From Salinicola aestuarinus (GTDB taxonomy: Bacteria; Pseudomonadota; Gammaproteobacteria; Pseudomonadales; Halomonadaceae): DNA of 64,000 nt. The notes under the pieces are model-generated. The model did no database searches. It was not told the DNA's origin and saw only the letters and a list, made by a program, of their open reading frames with translations. Location of the stretch: NCBI RefSeq assembly GCF_003206645.1, contig NZ_PZJP01000008.1:557999-621998 (forward strand), given 5' to 3'. Positions 26,531 to 35,890 of this stretch are shown in pieces. Numbering within the stretch: position 1 is the stretch's first letter; every line of letters begins with the position of its first letter. The position numbers and the translations under genes are program-made.

Positions 26531-27835
26531 ATGACCGAACCTCGTATCGTCGTCGTCGGCGGCGGCGCCGGCGGGCTCGAACTCGCCACCCGTCTCGGAG
26601 AGAAACTCGGCAAGCGCAAACGTGCCGACGTCGTGCTGGTCGACCGCAACTCTACGCATATCTGGAAACCCCTGCTGCACGAGATCGCCACCGGCGCGCT
26701 CGATTCCGGCCTCGACGAGGTCTCCTATCAGGGGCACTCCAAGCACCACGGCTACCGCTTTCAACGCGGCAGCCTCAGCACCATCGATCGCGAGGCTCGC
26801 ACGATCACGCTGGAGCCGATCCACGATAGCGAGGGTGAAGTCGTGCTGCCCGCGCGCCAGATCGACTACGACTACCTGGTGCTCTCGGTCGGCAGCGTCT
26901 CCAACGACTTCGGGACGCCGGGGGTTGCCGAGCAGTGCCATTTCATCGATAGCCCGCAGCAGGCGGAGCATTTTCGCCGCCACATGCTCGACACTTTTTT
27001 GCGCTACAGCGACCCCGAACGACGCACACATCCCAAGCTCTCGGTGGGACTGGTCGGTGCCGGCGCCACAGGCGTGGAGCTCGCCGCGGAGCTCTTCGGG
27101 GCCTCGCGCATGCTTCACAGCTATGGCTTCACTGCACTCGACAGCACCAAGCTCGAAGTGCATCTAATCGAAGCCGCGCCACGCATCCTGCCGGCCCTTC
27201 CCGAGCGCATCAGTCGCGCCGTCCACGGGGAACTCGAGCGCCTCGGCGTCAAGATCCACGTCGACACGCGGATCACCGAAGCCAACGACGATGGGTTCAT
27301 CACCGCCGACGGCACGTCGCTTCATACCGATCTCAGCGTCTGGGCCGCCGGCATTCGCGCCCCCGCGTTCCTGTCGGAGCTCGGCATCACCACCGAGCGC
27401 AATCATCAGATCACCGTCTCGTCGACGCTACAGAGCGTCGACGACGAGCGCATCTTCGCCTTCGGCGACTGCGCGGCCTGCCCGCTGAGCCCGGATGATG
27501 ACAAGCGAGTACCGCCGCGCGCCCAGGCGGCAAACCAGCAGGCGAGCCTCTGCTACCGCAACCTGCGGGCCGCGATGGAGAACAAGCCGCTCAAGCCGTT
27601 CACCTATCGTGACCGTGGCTCGCTGATCTCGCTGGCGCACTTCGACGCCGTCGGCAGTCTGATGCGCGGCGCCTCGGCGCGCAGCCTGTTCATCGAGGGG
27701 CGACTGGCGAGGATGTTCTACGCTTCGCTCTATCGCATGCATCAGATGGCGATTCACGGCATCTTTCGCACCGGGATGACGATGGTGGTCGACCGTCTCA
27801 ACCGCTACCTGCGACCCAAGATGAAACTGCACTGA
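26531..27835 (+). CDS. ndh: Type II NADH dehydrogenase
   Basis: Single-subunit, non-proton-pumping NADH:quinone oxidoreductase on the inner face of the membrane. It has 434 residues. The FAD Rossmann motif is VVVGGGAGGLELA (residues 6-18) and the NADH site VGLVGAGATGVELAAEL. The third FAD segment is IFAFGDCAACP. The C-terminal part has basic and hydrophobic residues fit for peripheral membrane binding (RLARMFYASLYRMHQM). AAGGA lies before the ATG. The dihydroxyacetone kinase follows after 30 nt and is likely cotranscribed. Confidence 0.95.
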   Translation: MTEPRIVVVGGGAGGLELATRLGEKLGKRKRADVVLVDRNSTHIWKPLLHEIATGALDSGLDEVSYQGHSKHHGYRFQRGSLSTIDREARTITLEPIHDSEGEVVLPARQIDYDYLVLSVGSVSNDFGTPGVAEQCHFIDSPQQAEHFRRHMLDTFLRYSDPERRTHPKLSVGLVGAGATGVELAAELFGASRMLHSYGFTALDSTKLEVHLIEAAPRILPALPERISRAVHGELERLGVKIHVDTRITEANDDGFITADGTSLHTDLSVWAAGIRAPAFLSELGITTERNHQITVSSTLQSVDDERIFAFGDCAACPLSPDDDKRVPPRAQAANQQASLCYRNLRAAMENKPLKPFTYRDRGSLISLAHFDAVGSLMRGASARSLFIEGRLARMFYASLYRMHQMAIHGIFRTGMTMVVDRLNRYLRPKMKLH

Positions 27836-27865
27836 GCGAAATCCCGCAGCCGGGAGGGAGTCAGA

Positions 27866-29530
27866 ATGGAACGTTTCTACAACGCTGCCGCCGACGTCGT
27901 CGACGACACCCTGCAGACGGCGGCGGCGACCGCCCCGCTTCGCATCGCCGATCCGCAGAGCGGACTGCGGGTCCTGATTCGCCGGGATTGGGACAGGGCC
28001 GATCACGGCGCGCGCCAGGTCGCGGTGCTCTCCGGGGGCGGGGCCGGCCACGAGCCGGCTCACGCCGGCTACATCGGTGACGGCATGCTGACCGGCGCCA
28101 TCTCCGGCAATCTGTTCGCCTCCCCCAGCGTGGAGGCGGTACTGGCGGCCATCCGCGAGGTCTGCGGCACCGCGGGCTGCCTGCTGGTGGTCAAGAACTA
28201 CACCGGTGATCGACTCAACTTCGGTCTGGCTGCCGAGCGTGCCCGCAGTGAAGACCTGAACGTCGCCATGGTCATCGTTGCCGACGATGTCGCCATCCAC
28301 GATGCGCCGCAGCCCCGTGGCATCGCCGGGACCGTCCTGGTCCACAAACTGGCCGGCTATCTGGCCAGTCGCCAGGTCCCGCTCGACGAGATACGGACCC
28401 AGGCCGAATCCCTGTGCAAGCGCATAGGCTCCCTAGGCATGGCGCTGCGCCCCGCCACGCAACCGGGACAATCCGCGGTGATGCGATCACCGGAACTCGG
28501 GATCGGCATTCACAACGAAACCGGCACCCGTGAAGTCACCCCTGGCAGCGCCGAGGATGCCATGACCGAGGTCCTGACGCCGCTGCGCAACGCGATGCGC
28601 GACCGCGGCGGTCACGACGGGGATACGCGGTGGATCGCGATGCTCAACGATCTCGGTAGCTGTTCGACGCAGGAGATGGGCGTGCTCGCCGCCAGCCTGC
28701 TGCGCCAGCTCGGCCAGGCATCGGTGTCGCATCTCATCGGCCCCGCCCCATTGATGACCTCGCTCGACATGCACGGCTTCTCGGTGACGCTGGTGCCCGC
28801 CGACGACGCCCTCATCGAGGCGCTGGCCGCCCCGACAACGGCGCCGGGCTGGTGTGGCCTCAAACCCGTCGTTGCGCCCACCACATTCACGCCTGACACA
28901 CATCGAGAAAGTGAGGCGCTGAGCGAGTCGGCACCGCAGAATCCGGCGGTTACTGCACGGGTGAAGGCGGCAATCACCGCGCTGCGCGAGGCCCGAGACA
29001 CGCTCGACGCGCTCGATGCCAAAAGTGGCGATGGAGATGCCGGCACCAGCATGGCAAGCGGTGCGGACTCGATCGCCGCGGCGCTCGACGCCAGGCGACT
29101 CGACACACAGGCGCTGCCGTCGCTGTTCGCCGGTATCGGCCAGTTGCTGTCTCGTGACATGGGAGGCTCGAGTGGCGTGCTGCTGTCGATCCTCTTCACT
29201 GCCACCAGCGCCGGTCTCGCCCGCGGCGGCGACCTGCCCGACGCTCTTGTCGAGGGTGTGGCCAAGCTCCAGGCCTACGGTGGCGCAAAGCCTGGGGATC
29301 GCACCCTGCTCGACGCCCTGGTGCCCGCCGTGGAGGCGCTGGCACGTGACGAGACGCTCGCCGATGCCGCCGCCGCGGCTCGGGCCGGCGCCGACGCAAC
29401 GGCCGAACTGACCCGTGCCCACGCCGGTCGCTCCGCCTACGTGCCCGAGAGCGCGTTGGCAGGTGTCATCGACCCTGGCGCCGAAGCCGTGGCCAGAGTG
29501 CTCGACGCGCTGGCGGCTGCCCCGCGCTGA
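27866..29530 (+). CDS. ATP-dependent dihydroxyacetone kinase, fused DhaK-DhaL
   Basis: Phosphorylates dihydroxyacetone (and possibly glyceraldehyde) with ATP in glycerol or DHA catabolism. It has 554 residues. The DhaK domain (1-330) has VLSGGGAGHEPAHAGYIG and LVVKNYTGDRLNFG; the substrate-binding histidine should be the His in GIGIHNETGTR. The DhaL domain (360-554) has DAKSGDGDAGTSM with the Mg-ATP-binding aspartates, DMGGSSGVLLSI and KPGDRTLLDALVPA. As a fused protein it is the ATP type, not PTS-linked DhaKLM. A strong GGAGGGAG precedes the ATG. Downstream of ndh, so a role in disposing of reduced carbon is plausible. Confidence 0.93.
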   Translation: MERFYNAAADVVDDTLQTAAATAPLRIADPQSGLRVLIRRDWDRADHGARQVAVLSGGGAGHEPAHAGYIGDGMLTGAISGNLFASPSVEAVLAAIREVCGTAGCLLVVKNYTGDRLNFGLAAERARSEDLNVAMVIVADDVAIHDAPQPRGIAGTVLVHKLAGYLASRQVPLDEIRTQAESLCKRIGSLGMALRPATQPGQSAVMRSPELGIGIHNETGTREVTPGSAEDAMTEVLTPLRNAMRDRGGHDGDTRWIAMLNDLGSCSTQEMGVLAASLLRQLGQASVSHLIGPAPLMTSLDMHGFSVTLVPADDALIEALAAPTTAPGWCGLKPVVAPTTFTPDTHRESEALSESAPQNPAVTARVKAAITALREARDTLDALDAKSGDGDAGTSMASGADSIAAALDARRLDTQALPSLFAGIGQLLSRDMGGSSGVLLSILFTATSAGLARGGDLPDALVEGVAKLQAYGGAKPGDRTLLDALVPAVEALARDETLADAAAAARAGADATAELTRAHAGRSAYVPESALAGVIDPGAEAVARVLDALAAAPR

Positions 29531-29571
29531 GCCCCGCCGCGCGTCGGGCGATTCGCCGCGTCGAATGGCAC

Positions 29572-31917
29572 TCAATCGAGAATCGGCGCCGGCCACCAAT
29601 CCGGCAGCAGCGCCATGGCCTTCGCCTGGGTGAAGCGATCGTCGAGTAAATGGATCACGCCTTCGTCGCTGCCGGTGCGGATCACCCGGCCGGCGGCCTG
29701 TACCACCTTCTGCAGGCCCGGATAGTAGTAGGCGTAGTCGTAGCCCCTGCCGTAGAGCGCCTGCAGTCGTGCGCGCATCTGTTCGTTGACCGGGTTGACC
29801 TGGGGCAGTCCCAGGGTGGCGACGAACGCGCCGATCAGCCGATCCCCGGGCAGGTCGATGCCTTCCCCGAAAATGCCGCCCAGCACAGCGAATCCGACCC
29901 CTTCTCCACCGCACTCGAACCTCGCCAGGAAGCCCTCGCGGGCCGCATCGTCCATGCGTGCGGCCTGACACCACTGTGGCAACTCGGGATGGCGTTCAGC
30001 CAGGCGTTCGGCGACCTGCTGCAGATACGCAAAACTCGAAAAGAACGCCAGATAATTGCCCCGCCGGGCGTGAAACTGCGCCGAGATGCGATCGGCGATC
30101 GGCGTCAGCGAGGCGTCACGGTCGGCGTAGCGGGTCGACAGCCGGGAGGCCGCCCGCACTTCAAGCTGGGAGTCACAAAACGGCGATGCCAGCGGCAGCC
30201 ATGGCGTGTCGTCGGGCAGGCCGAGCAGGTCGCGATAGTAGGCTTCCGGCGTCAGCGTCGCCGAGAAGAGCGTGCCCCCGTGGGCCGCCGCGAAGCGAGG
30301 CGCCAGGAACGGCGCGGGGACCACGTTGCGCAGTGTGACCCGCGCCCCGGCGTGGCGCTGCCGGCCCCGGGGCGCCTGACGCTCGACGTCGCAGAGCGAG
30401 TGATCGCCAAAGGTCTCGGCTACCCGACAAAAGTGCTGCGCCTCGAAACAGAAGGTCTGCAGATCACTCTCCAGCGCGATGGGCTGTTCCGCCTGATACT
30501 CGACAATCGCCGACACCGCCTGGGTCAGCGCGCTGATGAACTTGCCCGGCAGCGTCTCCAGCACGCGGTACGCCGCATCGCTCTCGTCGGCGAGCGCCTG
30601 CCACAGCGTGGCGACCCGTCCGAGCGGTCGCTTCAACGGCCCGGGGAGGGTCGGTTTCAGCCGCCGAAACGCTGCGTGATCCAGCGAAGCGCTGTACATC
30701 CCGCGGCCGCGCTCCACCAGATTGTGTGCCTCGTCCACCAGTATCCCGACCTGCCAGGCAAGCTCGCGGGTGAGCGCATAGAGCATGGCGTGGAAGTCGA
30801 ACCAGTAGTTGACGTCGGCAATCACCACGTCTGCCCAGCGCGCCATCTCCTGGCCCAGATAATAGGGGCAGATCTCATGCGCGAGCGCGATATCGCGCAG
30901 CGCCGGACGGTCGAGCCAGCGCTGCGCTGCCGCAGCCGTCCGCGCCGCCGGCAGCCGATCGTAGAACCCCGTCGCCAGCGGACAGGACTCCCCGTGGCAG
31001 GCCTTGTCCGGATGCTCGCAGGCTTTCTCGCGCGCGCTGAGAGTGAGCACACGAAGCGGCACCGCCGCCGCGCCCTCCCCCGACTGCCTGACTGCCGCCT
31101 CGTCGACCTCGACCGGCGACGCCATCGGGTTCGGCTCGCAAGCCGGCGTCGCCCCCAGGTGTGTCAACGCCTCCAGGGCGAGGCGCTGGCCGGTGTTGCG
31201 CGCCGTGAGAAAGAAGAGCTTGTCGAGCGGCTGGCCCGGCATCGCCTTGAGCATGGGAAAGAGCGTGCCCAGCGTCTTGCCGATACCGGTGGGCGCCTGC
31301 AGCATCAGCCAGCGGCGAGTGTGCACGGCCTTGTAGACCGACTCCGCCAGCGGGCGCTGCCCTTCCCGAAACCCGGCGAAAGGAAAGCGCAACGCTGCCA
31401 GCGCCTCGTCACGTTGGCGTCGGTGGGCAAGCTCCTGCTGGGCCCAGGCGAGAAAGGCCTGACACTGACACTCGAAGGCGTCACGCAGCGCCTCGGCACT
31501 GCAGCGCTCGCTCAGCGGGGTCTCGCGCTGCGTGACGATATCGAAATAGACCAGCGTCACCGTCAATTGATCGAGTCCGCGCGCCTGGCACAGCAGGTGG
31601 CCGTAGACCTTGGCCTGCGCCCAGTGCAATGCGCGCTGGTTGCCCGGCTGGCGCGAAAGATCATCGCGGTGCGTCTTGACCTCTTCGAGCCGATTGCCGA
31701 CCGGGTCGAAACCATCGGCGCGACCGCGAACGCTTAACTGGCGATACTCCCCGGTCAGCACGACCTCACTCTCGTAACTGTCCCCACGACGCGAGGCCAC
31801 CACCCGGTGGCCGGCAATTCCTTCCTGGGCCGAGGGTGACGGCGTAAAACGCAGGTCGAGGTCGCCGGTCTTGGCCGCAAACTCGCAGAGCGCGCGGACG
31901 GCGATGCGATAACTCAT
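29572..31917 (-). CDS. Fe-S (XPD/DinG-like) DNA helicase with N-terminal PD-(D/E)XK domain
   Basis: A 781-residue superfamily-2 helicase. Residues 60-100 carry a RecB/Cas4-like nuclease signature (GRADGFDP, then EEVKTH). Walker A is QAPTGIGKT near 230; four cysteines (CEHPDKACHGESCP and EICPYY) match the XPD 4Fe-4S domain; Walker B is VDEAHN; motif VI is in QAAGRVIRTGSDEG. It overlaps the VRR-NUC gene stop-start by ATGA, so the two are made together. A helicase of this kind beside a FAN1-type nuclease occurs in Pseudomonas and relatives, suggesting joint work on damaged or crosslinked DNA. This role is inference. Confidence 0.9.
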   Translation of the reverse strand: MSYRIAVRALCEFAAKTGDLDLRFTPSPSAQEGIAGHRVVASRRGDSYESEVVLTGEYRQLSVRGRADGFDPVGNRLEEVKTHRDDLSRQPGNQRALHWAQAKVYGHLLCQARGLDQLTVTLVYFDIVTQRETPLSERCSAEALRDAFECQCQAFLAWAQQELAHRRQRDEALAALRFPFAGFREGQRPLAESVYKAVHTRRWLMLQAPTGIGKTLGTLFPMLKAMPGQPLDKLFFLTARNTGQRLALEALTHLGATPACEPNPMASPVEVDEAAVRQSGEGAAAVPLRVLTLSAREKACEHPDKACHGESCPLATGFYDRLPAARTAAAAQRWLDRPALRDIALAHEICPYYLGQEMARWADVVIADVNYWFDFHAMLYALTRELAWQVGILVDEAHNLVERGRGMYSASLDHAAFRRLKPTLPGPLKRPLGRVATLWQALADESDAAYRVLETLPGKFISALTQAVSAIVEYQAEQPIALESDLQTFCFEAQHFCRVAETFGDHSLCDVERQAPRGRQRHAGARVTLRNVVPAPFLAPRFAAAHGGTLFSATLTPEAYYRDLLGLPDDTPWLPLASPFCDSQLEVRAASRLSTRYADRDASLTPIADRISAQFHARRGNYLAFFSSFAYLQQVAERLAERHPELPQWCQAARMDDAAREGFLARFECGGEGVGFAVLGGIFGEGIDLPGDRLIGAFVATLGLPQVNPVNEQMRARLQALYGRGYDYAYYYPGLQKVVQAAGRVIRTGSDEGVIHLLDDRFTQAKAMALLPDWWPAPILD

Positions 31918-33620
31918 GCCGGCCCGCCGGGACTGTTAGTCTGCGCGACGCCGGCGTCGCGTGCCGCTTCGGATACCGGCTGCCAGCGCACGTAGCAGAC
32001 GCTCACCGGCATGGCGTGCTCGGCGCAGAAGGCGAGCCAGCGCTTCTGGTTGTCCTGCAGGCGATCTCCGGGGCCCTTGACCTCGATCATCCGGTACTTC
32101 TGCGCCTGCGGATCGAATTGAATGAGATCCGGCATGCCGGCACGGTTGGCGCGAACGTCGTTGAGCAACCGCTCGAACCAGTGCCGGAGGTGGTGCGGCG
32201 GGATACAGTCGAGGGCGAGTTCCAGCGTCTCGCGGCGGATGGCCTCCCAGAAGACGAACGGCGACTGCATGCCGAACTTCGTATCGAACCGCGCCAGAAT
32301 CACCTCGCGGTACGCCCCCGAAGTCAGCAGCGCAAAGCAGCTTTCGAATGCCTCGGCGCGCCGGGCCCGGAAGTCGTCGTCATGCAGGTCCGCCGGCGCC
32401 GAGTGGAACGGGTGGAAGAAGGCCCCCGGCAGCGGCGCAAAGATCGCCGGCCAACAGAGCAGGCCGAAGAGCGCATTCACCAGCGCGTTCTCGACGTAGA
32501 GCACCGGGGCCTCGGCGGTGGAGAGATGCTCGGCGACCGCCCGCTCGACGCTGCGCGCCCGCGGCAGTTCGAGGTCGATGCGCTCTGGCTCGACGAAGGC
32601 TGCCTCGTCCCTCGCGGGCCGCCCCAGCTTGCGCGCCAGGCGCTGATGTAGCCGGGCCAGGCGCTGCGCCTCGGCATCGCGAAGCGGCATGGCAAGCGCC
32701 AGCTCGGCGGCATCGAAAGCGGCGTCGTACCGGGTGAGTCGCTCCAGCACCCGGACTTCACGGACGCGAGCGTAGTGCGTCGGGCTATTGGCGTAGAGCG
32801 CAAGCGATGCCTCGAGTTCGTCGTCGCGCTCCAGCCGGTAGGCGATCTTGTCGATCAGTCGCGCTCGGCGACGCTCGAGCCAGGGGTTGGCGAATGCCGC
32901 CAGCGGTAGATCCGGCGTCAGCGTCGTTAACGGTTCCTCCCTCTCGAACCGGGTGCGCAGTCGATGAAGACGATGATAGCTCTCCAGCTCGTCGCGTTCG
33001 GAGAAGGCCCGCGACCCGGCACCCAGGGTGACCGCCTCGAAGCGGTAGACGCCGAGATCGGCAAGGACGAACTCCGACCACTGCTGGCGCAGGTTGCCGA
33101 AGAACATCAAGCGGAAGCGCTCGGCCATCTCGTCCACCATCAGCCGATAGTGCCGATCACCGAGCGTCGGCAGCCAGTGTGCCAGCGGGCGCGGCGTGAA
33201 ATCCCCGGCACCGAGTTGCGCCAGCCACTCTCCCTTGCCGGCGCTGCGTGACAGCTCCTCACCGGCGAAGACGCCGTCGAGTCCGGCGCGCAGTTCCGGT
33301 TTGGTGGTCAGCGCGAACAGCGCTTCCAGGGTCAGCGGCGGGTCCGCCTGGACGAACCCCGCGGCCATCAGGGGCGCGACGGCAGCCGACGTCTCGCCGA
33401 TCTCGGGATAGACCAGACGACTGTCGCGAAAGTCCTCCCCCTTGCGCATCACCATGCGCACCAGCAGCGCCTGCGATGCCTCGGGCAGCGCGGCAAAGTC
33501 GGTGAGGAAAGCGGTCTCCACCTCGCTCAGCAGATCCGCGTAGCGCGTCTCGAGCCAGGCGAGTACGCGACGAAAATTGACCAGATAGTAGAGCGGGTCG
33601 TCGAGGACGGGCCGAGTCAT
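31914..33620 (-). CDS. VRR-NUC domain nuclease, bacterial FAN1 type
   Basis: About 568 residues. The C-terminal VRR-NUC domain has MPDLIQFD, then MIEVKGPGDRLQDNQKRWL, the PD-(D/E)XK metal centre of FAN1-type structure-specific nucleases, which cut flap and crosslinked DNA. The N-terminal part (YYLVNFRRVLAWLETRY, then a region of helices and a TPR-like stretch) matches bacterial FAN1. The open frame extends to 34187 but overlaps parA; the ATG at 33620 starts the conserved sequence (MTRPVLDDPLYYL). The ribosome-binding site is weak, so a start at 33659 is possible. Coupled to the helicase by ATGA. Confidence 0.9.
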   Translation of the reverse strand: MTRPVLDDPLYYLVNFRRVLAWLETRYADLLSEVETAFLTDFAALPEASQALLVRMVMRKGEDFRDSRLVYPEIGETSAAVAPLMAAGFVQADPPLTLEALFALTTKPELRAGLDGVFAGEELSRSAGKGEWLAQLGAGDFTPRPLAHWLPTLGDRHYRLMVDEMAERFRLMFFGNLRQQWSEFVLADLGVYRFEAVTLGAGSRAFSERDELESYHRLHRLRTRFEREEPLTTLTPDLPLAAFANPWLERRRARLIDKIAYRLERDDELEASLALYANSPTHYARVREVRVLERLTRYDAAFDAAELALAMPLRDAEAQRLARLHQRLARKLGRPARDEAAFVEPERIDLELPRARSVERAVAEHLSTAEAPVLYVENALVNALFGLLCWPAIFAPLPGAFFHPFHSAPADLHDDDFRARRAEAFESCFALLTSGAYREVILARFDTKFGMQSPFVFWEAIRRETLELALDCIPPHHLRHWFERLLNDVRANRAGMPDLIQFDPQAQKYRMIEVKGPGDRLQDNQKRWLAFCAEHAMPVSVCYVRWQPVSEAARDAGVAQTNSPGGPA

Positions 33621-33814
33621 GCATTGCCACCGGTGCTGGGGAGACGAGCGTCGAGACATCACGCGGCCGCGTCGCGCGGCCACGTTGACTGGGCAAGTAT
33701 ACAGGGAATGCCAGAGGTGACCGAAGACACGACGGCGGCCGGAGCCGCGGGAGGCCATCGCCCGGAAAGCCCCGGGAGGGGCACGGGATTCTCGGCCCTG
33801 CGTCTGCAGGCGGC

Positions 33815-34555
33815 TCAGAGCGTGGCTTTCAGCTCCTGCCATAGCTGCCGGTAGGCGAGCGTGGCGCGGCTTCGCGGGGCGAGGTCGGCGAGCGGTCGGC
33901 ACTCGAGGCTCATGCGCTCCACGTCGCTGGCGTAGGGAATCCAGCTCTGCATGGCAGGCGCGATGGCCGCCGGCGGCGTCTCCAGCCACTCCCGGTGGAG
34001 CTTGCGGCGGCGATCGACCAGGTTGAAGAACGGCGCGACTCGCTGACGCTGACGCTTGCCGAGATCGAGATGATCCATCATCCGCGAGAAAGCCTGCACC
34101 GAGAGCGGGCTGGGAATGGTCGGCACCAGAATACGATCGGCGGCGCGCACCAGCTGGTCGGAGAGCGTCGACAGCCCCGGCGGACAATCGAGTATCAGCA
34201 GCGCGTACTCTTCACTGAACGGCGCGATAAGCCGCTTGAGGTGCTTGTCGCCGCCGCTGGCACTATCGAGAAGTCGGTCCAGCTCGCGCATGCGAAGGTC
34301 GGCGGGCAGCAGGTCGAGTCGCTCCCAGGCGGTGTGCTGTACCTCCTCCCCCAGCGGTGACTTGCCGGCAAGCAGCTTCTTCACCTTGCGCCCCAGCCCG
34401 TTTTCGCCACCGAGCACCCAGGTCGAAGCCCCTTGGGCGTCGAGGTCCCAGACCAGTACCGGCATACCGTCACGGTTGGCCTCGCGGGCGAGATTGACCG
34501 CAGCGGACGTCTTGCCCACCCCGCCTTTCAAATTGTGTAGCGCGACCACTTTCAT
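33815..34555 (-). CDS. Orphan ParA family ATPase
   Basis: A 246-residue ParA/MinD-like ATPase. LKGGVGKTSAAVNLA at residues 9-23 is the deviant Walker A with the signature lysine; DLDAQGAST and LILDCPPGLS are the switch and Walker B motifs. GAGGAG lies seven nt before the ATG at 34555; the longer frame to 34654 overlaps the upstream gene and lacks conservation. No ParB or centromere-like repeats are seen nearby, so plasmid or chromosome partition is unlikely; a role in positioning some other protein complex is possible. The 194 nt to the VRR-NUC start hold nothing clear. Confidence 0.88.
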   Translation of the reverse strand: MKVVALHNLKGGVGKTSAAVNLAREANRDGMPVLVWDLDAQGASTWVLGGENGLGRKVKKLLAGKSPLGEEVQHTAWERLDLLPADLRMRELDRLLDSASGGDKHLKRLIAPFSEEYALLILDCPPGLSTLSDQLVRAADRILVPTIPSPLSVQAFSRMMDHLDLGKRQRQRVAPFFNLVDRRRKLHREWLETPPAAIAPAMQSWIPYASDVERMSLECRPLADLAPRSRATLAYRQLWQELKATL

Positions 34556-34589
34556 CAACCCACTCCTCGACAGTCCGGTGGCGCGGAGT

Positions 34590-34940
34590 CTACGCGTCGC
34601 GGTCTCCGGCGTTGGTGACATTCCGATGACAACCGCCGATCGTCGCGACCTCACTCAAGGTAACGCGTTCGGCCAGCCAGCGGCGTTTGGCCGGCGCGCT
34701 CAAGCGCTTGATCGACGCCTCGAGGCGTAGTGCATCGCCGTGTTCGCCCACGTACTCGGCGTGACGCAGGGTCAACGGCCCCTTGCCGCGCAGCGCCCGC
34801 GCGCCCCGCCCGCGGGCGTGCTGATCGATTCGCCTGGCGACATCGGTGGAGATCCCGGTGTAGAGGGCGCCGCTGGCGGTCTCGACGAGATAGAGATACC
34901 AGCGGCGCGCGGCGATGCCGTGATCGTCGGCGGTGCCCAT
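34590..34940 (-). CDS. GIY-YIG nuclease family protein (YhbQ-like)
   Basis: A 116-residue single-domain protein. WYLYLVETASGALYTGIS is the GIY-YIG motif in its YLV...YTG form, followed by RRIDQHARGRGARALRGKGP with the conserved arginine region, and ALRLEASIKRL with the catalytic glutamate. It matches the UPF0213/YhbQ group, reported as single-strand or structure-specific DNA endonucleases. It overlaps the rpe stop by one base (TGATG), so it is translationally coupled to rpe. Confidence 0.88.
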   Translation of the reverse strand: MGTADDHGIAARRWYLYLVETASGALYTGISTDVARRIDQHARGRGARALRGKGPLTLRHAEYVGEHGDALRLEASIKRLSAPAKRRWLAERVTLSEVATIGGCHRNVTNAGDRDA

Positions 34941-35626
34941 CAGGCGCCAGCGAGCTCGCCGCGCAGCCGCTGGATGACGCCATCGTAGCGGTTGGCCTCT
35001 TCCGGGTTGCGCGCCTTGAAGATGGCCGAGCCGGAGACGAAGGTGTCCGCCCCTGCCCTGGCGATCTCGGCAATGTTCTCAACGCCCACGCCACCGTCGA
35101 TCTCAAGGCGGATCGGCAGTCCGCTCGCGTCGATTCGCCGACGCGCCTCTCTGAGCTTGTCCAGCGCGGCCGGGATGAACGACTGCCCGCCGAACCCGGG
35201 GTTAACGCTCATGATCAGGATCATGTCGACCTTGTCCATGACGTAGTCGAGATAGCTCAGCGGCGTGGCCGGGTTGAAGACCAGCCCCGCCTTCACGCCC
35301 TGGCTACGAATGAGCTGCAACGAACGGTCGACGTGTTCCGAGGCTTCCGGGTGAAACGTGACGTAGCCGGCGCCGGCGTCGATGAAGTCACCGATCAGAC
35401 GATCCACCGGCTTGACCATCAGATGGCAGTCGATGGGCGCGGTCACACCGTGCTTGCGCAGCGCCTCGCAGACCATCGGCCCGATCGTGAGATTGGGCAC
35501 GTAATGGTTGTCCATGACGTCGAAATGGACCATGTCCGCGCCGGCAGCGAGCACATCGTCGACCTCCTGGCCGAGGCAGGCGAAGTTGGCGGAAAGAATG
35601 GAGGGGGCAATCTTGAAGTCCGGCAT
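34940..35626 (-). CDS. rpe: Ribulose-phosphate 3-epimerase
   Basis: Pentose-phosphate pathway enzyme that interconverts ribulose-5-P and xylulose-5-P. It has 228 residues in a TIM barrel: [14 protein letters not shown] at the start, the metal-ligand segments [12 protein letters not shown] and [19 protein letters not shown], and [11 protein letters not shown] near the end. The start is ATG. It is first in a minus-strand run with the GIY-YIG gene and parA. It is parted from its usual neighbours gph and trpE by about 9 kb. Confidence 0.97.
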   Translation of the reverse strand: MPDFKIAPSILSANFACLGQEVDDVLAAGADMVHFDVMDNHYVPNLTIGPMVCEALRKHGVTAPIDCHLMVKPVDRLIGDFIDAGAGYVTFHPEASEHVDRSLQLIRSQGVKAGLVFNPATPLSYLDYVMDKVDMILIMSVNPGFGGQSFIPAALDKLREARRRIDASGLPIRLEIDGGVGVENIAEIARAGADTFVSGSAIFKARNPEEANRYDGVIQRLRGELAGA

Positions 35627-35796
35627 GACAACGCGTCCTTGGAGTGCGGAAAGACTGTCTGCATTCTAACGCAAGCACGCGAACTGTCGCGGGCGGGTCT
35701 CCAGCACCGCTGAACCGGATGCCACACTTCGTGCCCCGTCGCGCGTTTCGCCTTGATACACAGCCGGCGGAAGCACGTAGCCATTGGCCGTTGAAC

Positions 35797-35836
35797 GACG
35801 ACGCCCCGCCGGTCGGGGGACCGGCGGGGCGTCGTT
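35797..35836. terminator. Very stable hairpin downstream of the cytochrome c gene
   Basis: 18 paired bases (35797-35814 with 35819-35836, one possible G-U at the base) and a gggg loop; gacgccccgccggtc is the inner arm. It ends the minus-strand GMC dehydrogenase operon, though no clean U-tract follows on either strand. Confidence 0.65.
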
Positions 35837-35890
35837 GGGTCGTTGGCGCCAGGCAACGCGCCTGTCGCTCGTTCGGCGGGGGTCCGAAGC

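Noticed and set aside
29650..31737. 695-codon plus-strand open frame
   Set aside because: It is antisense to the Fe-S helicase, which has intact Walker and Fe-S motifs; long antisense frames are usual in high-GC DNA.
33815..34555. Plasmid-type partition locus
   Set aside because: No parB and no centromere-like repeats; the ParA lies among chromosomal genes.
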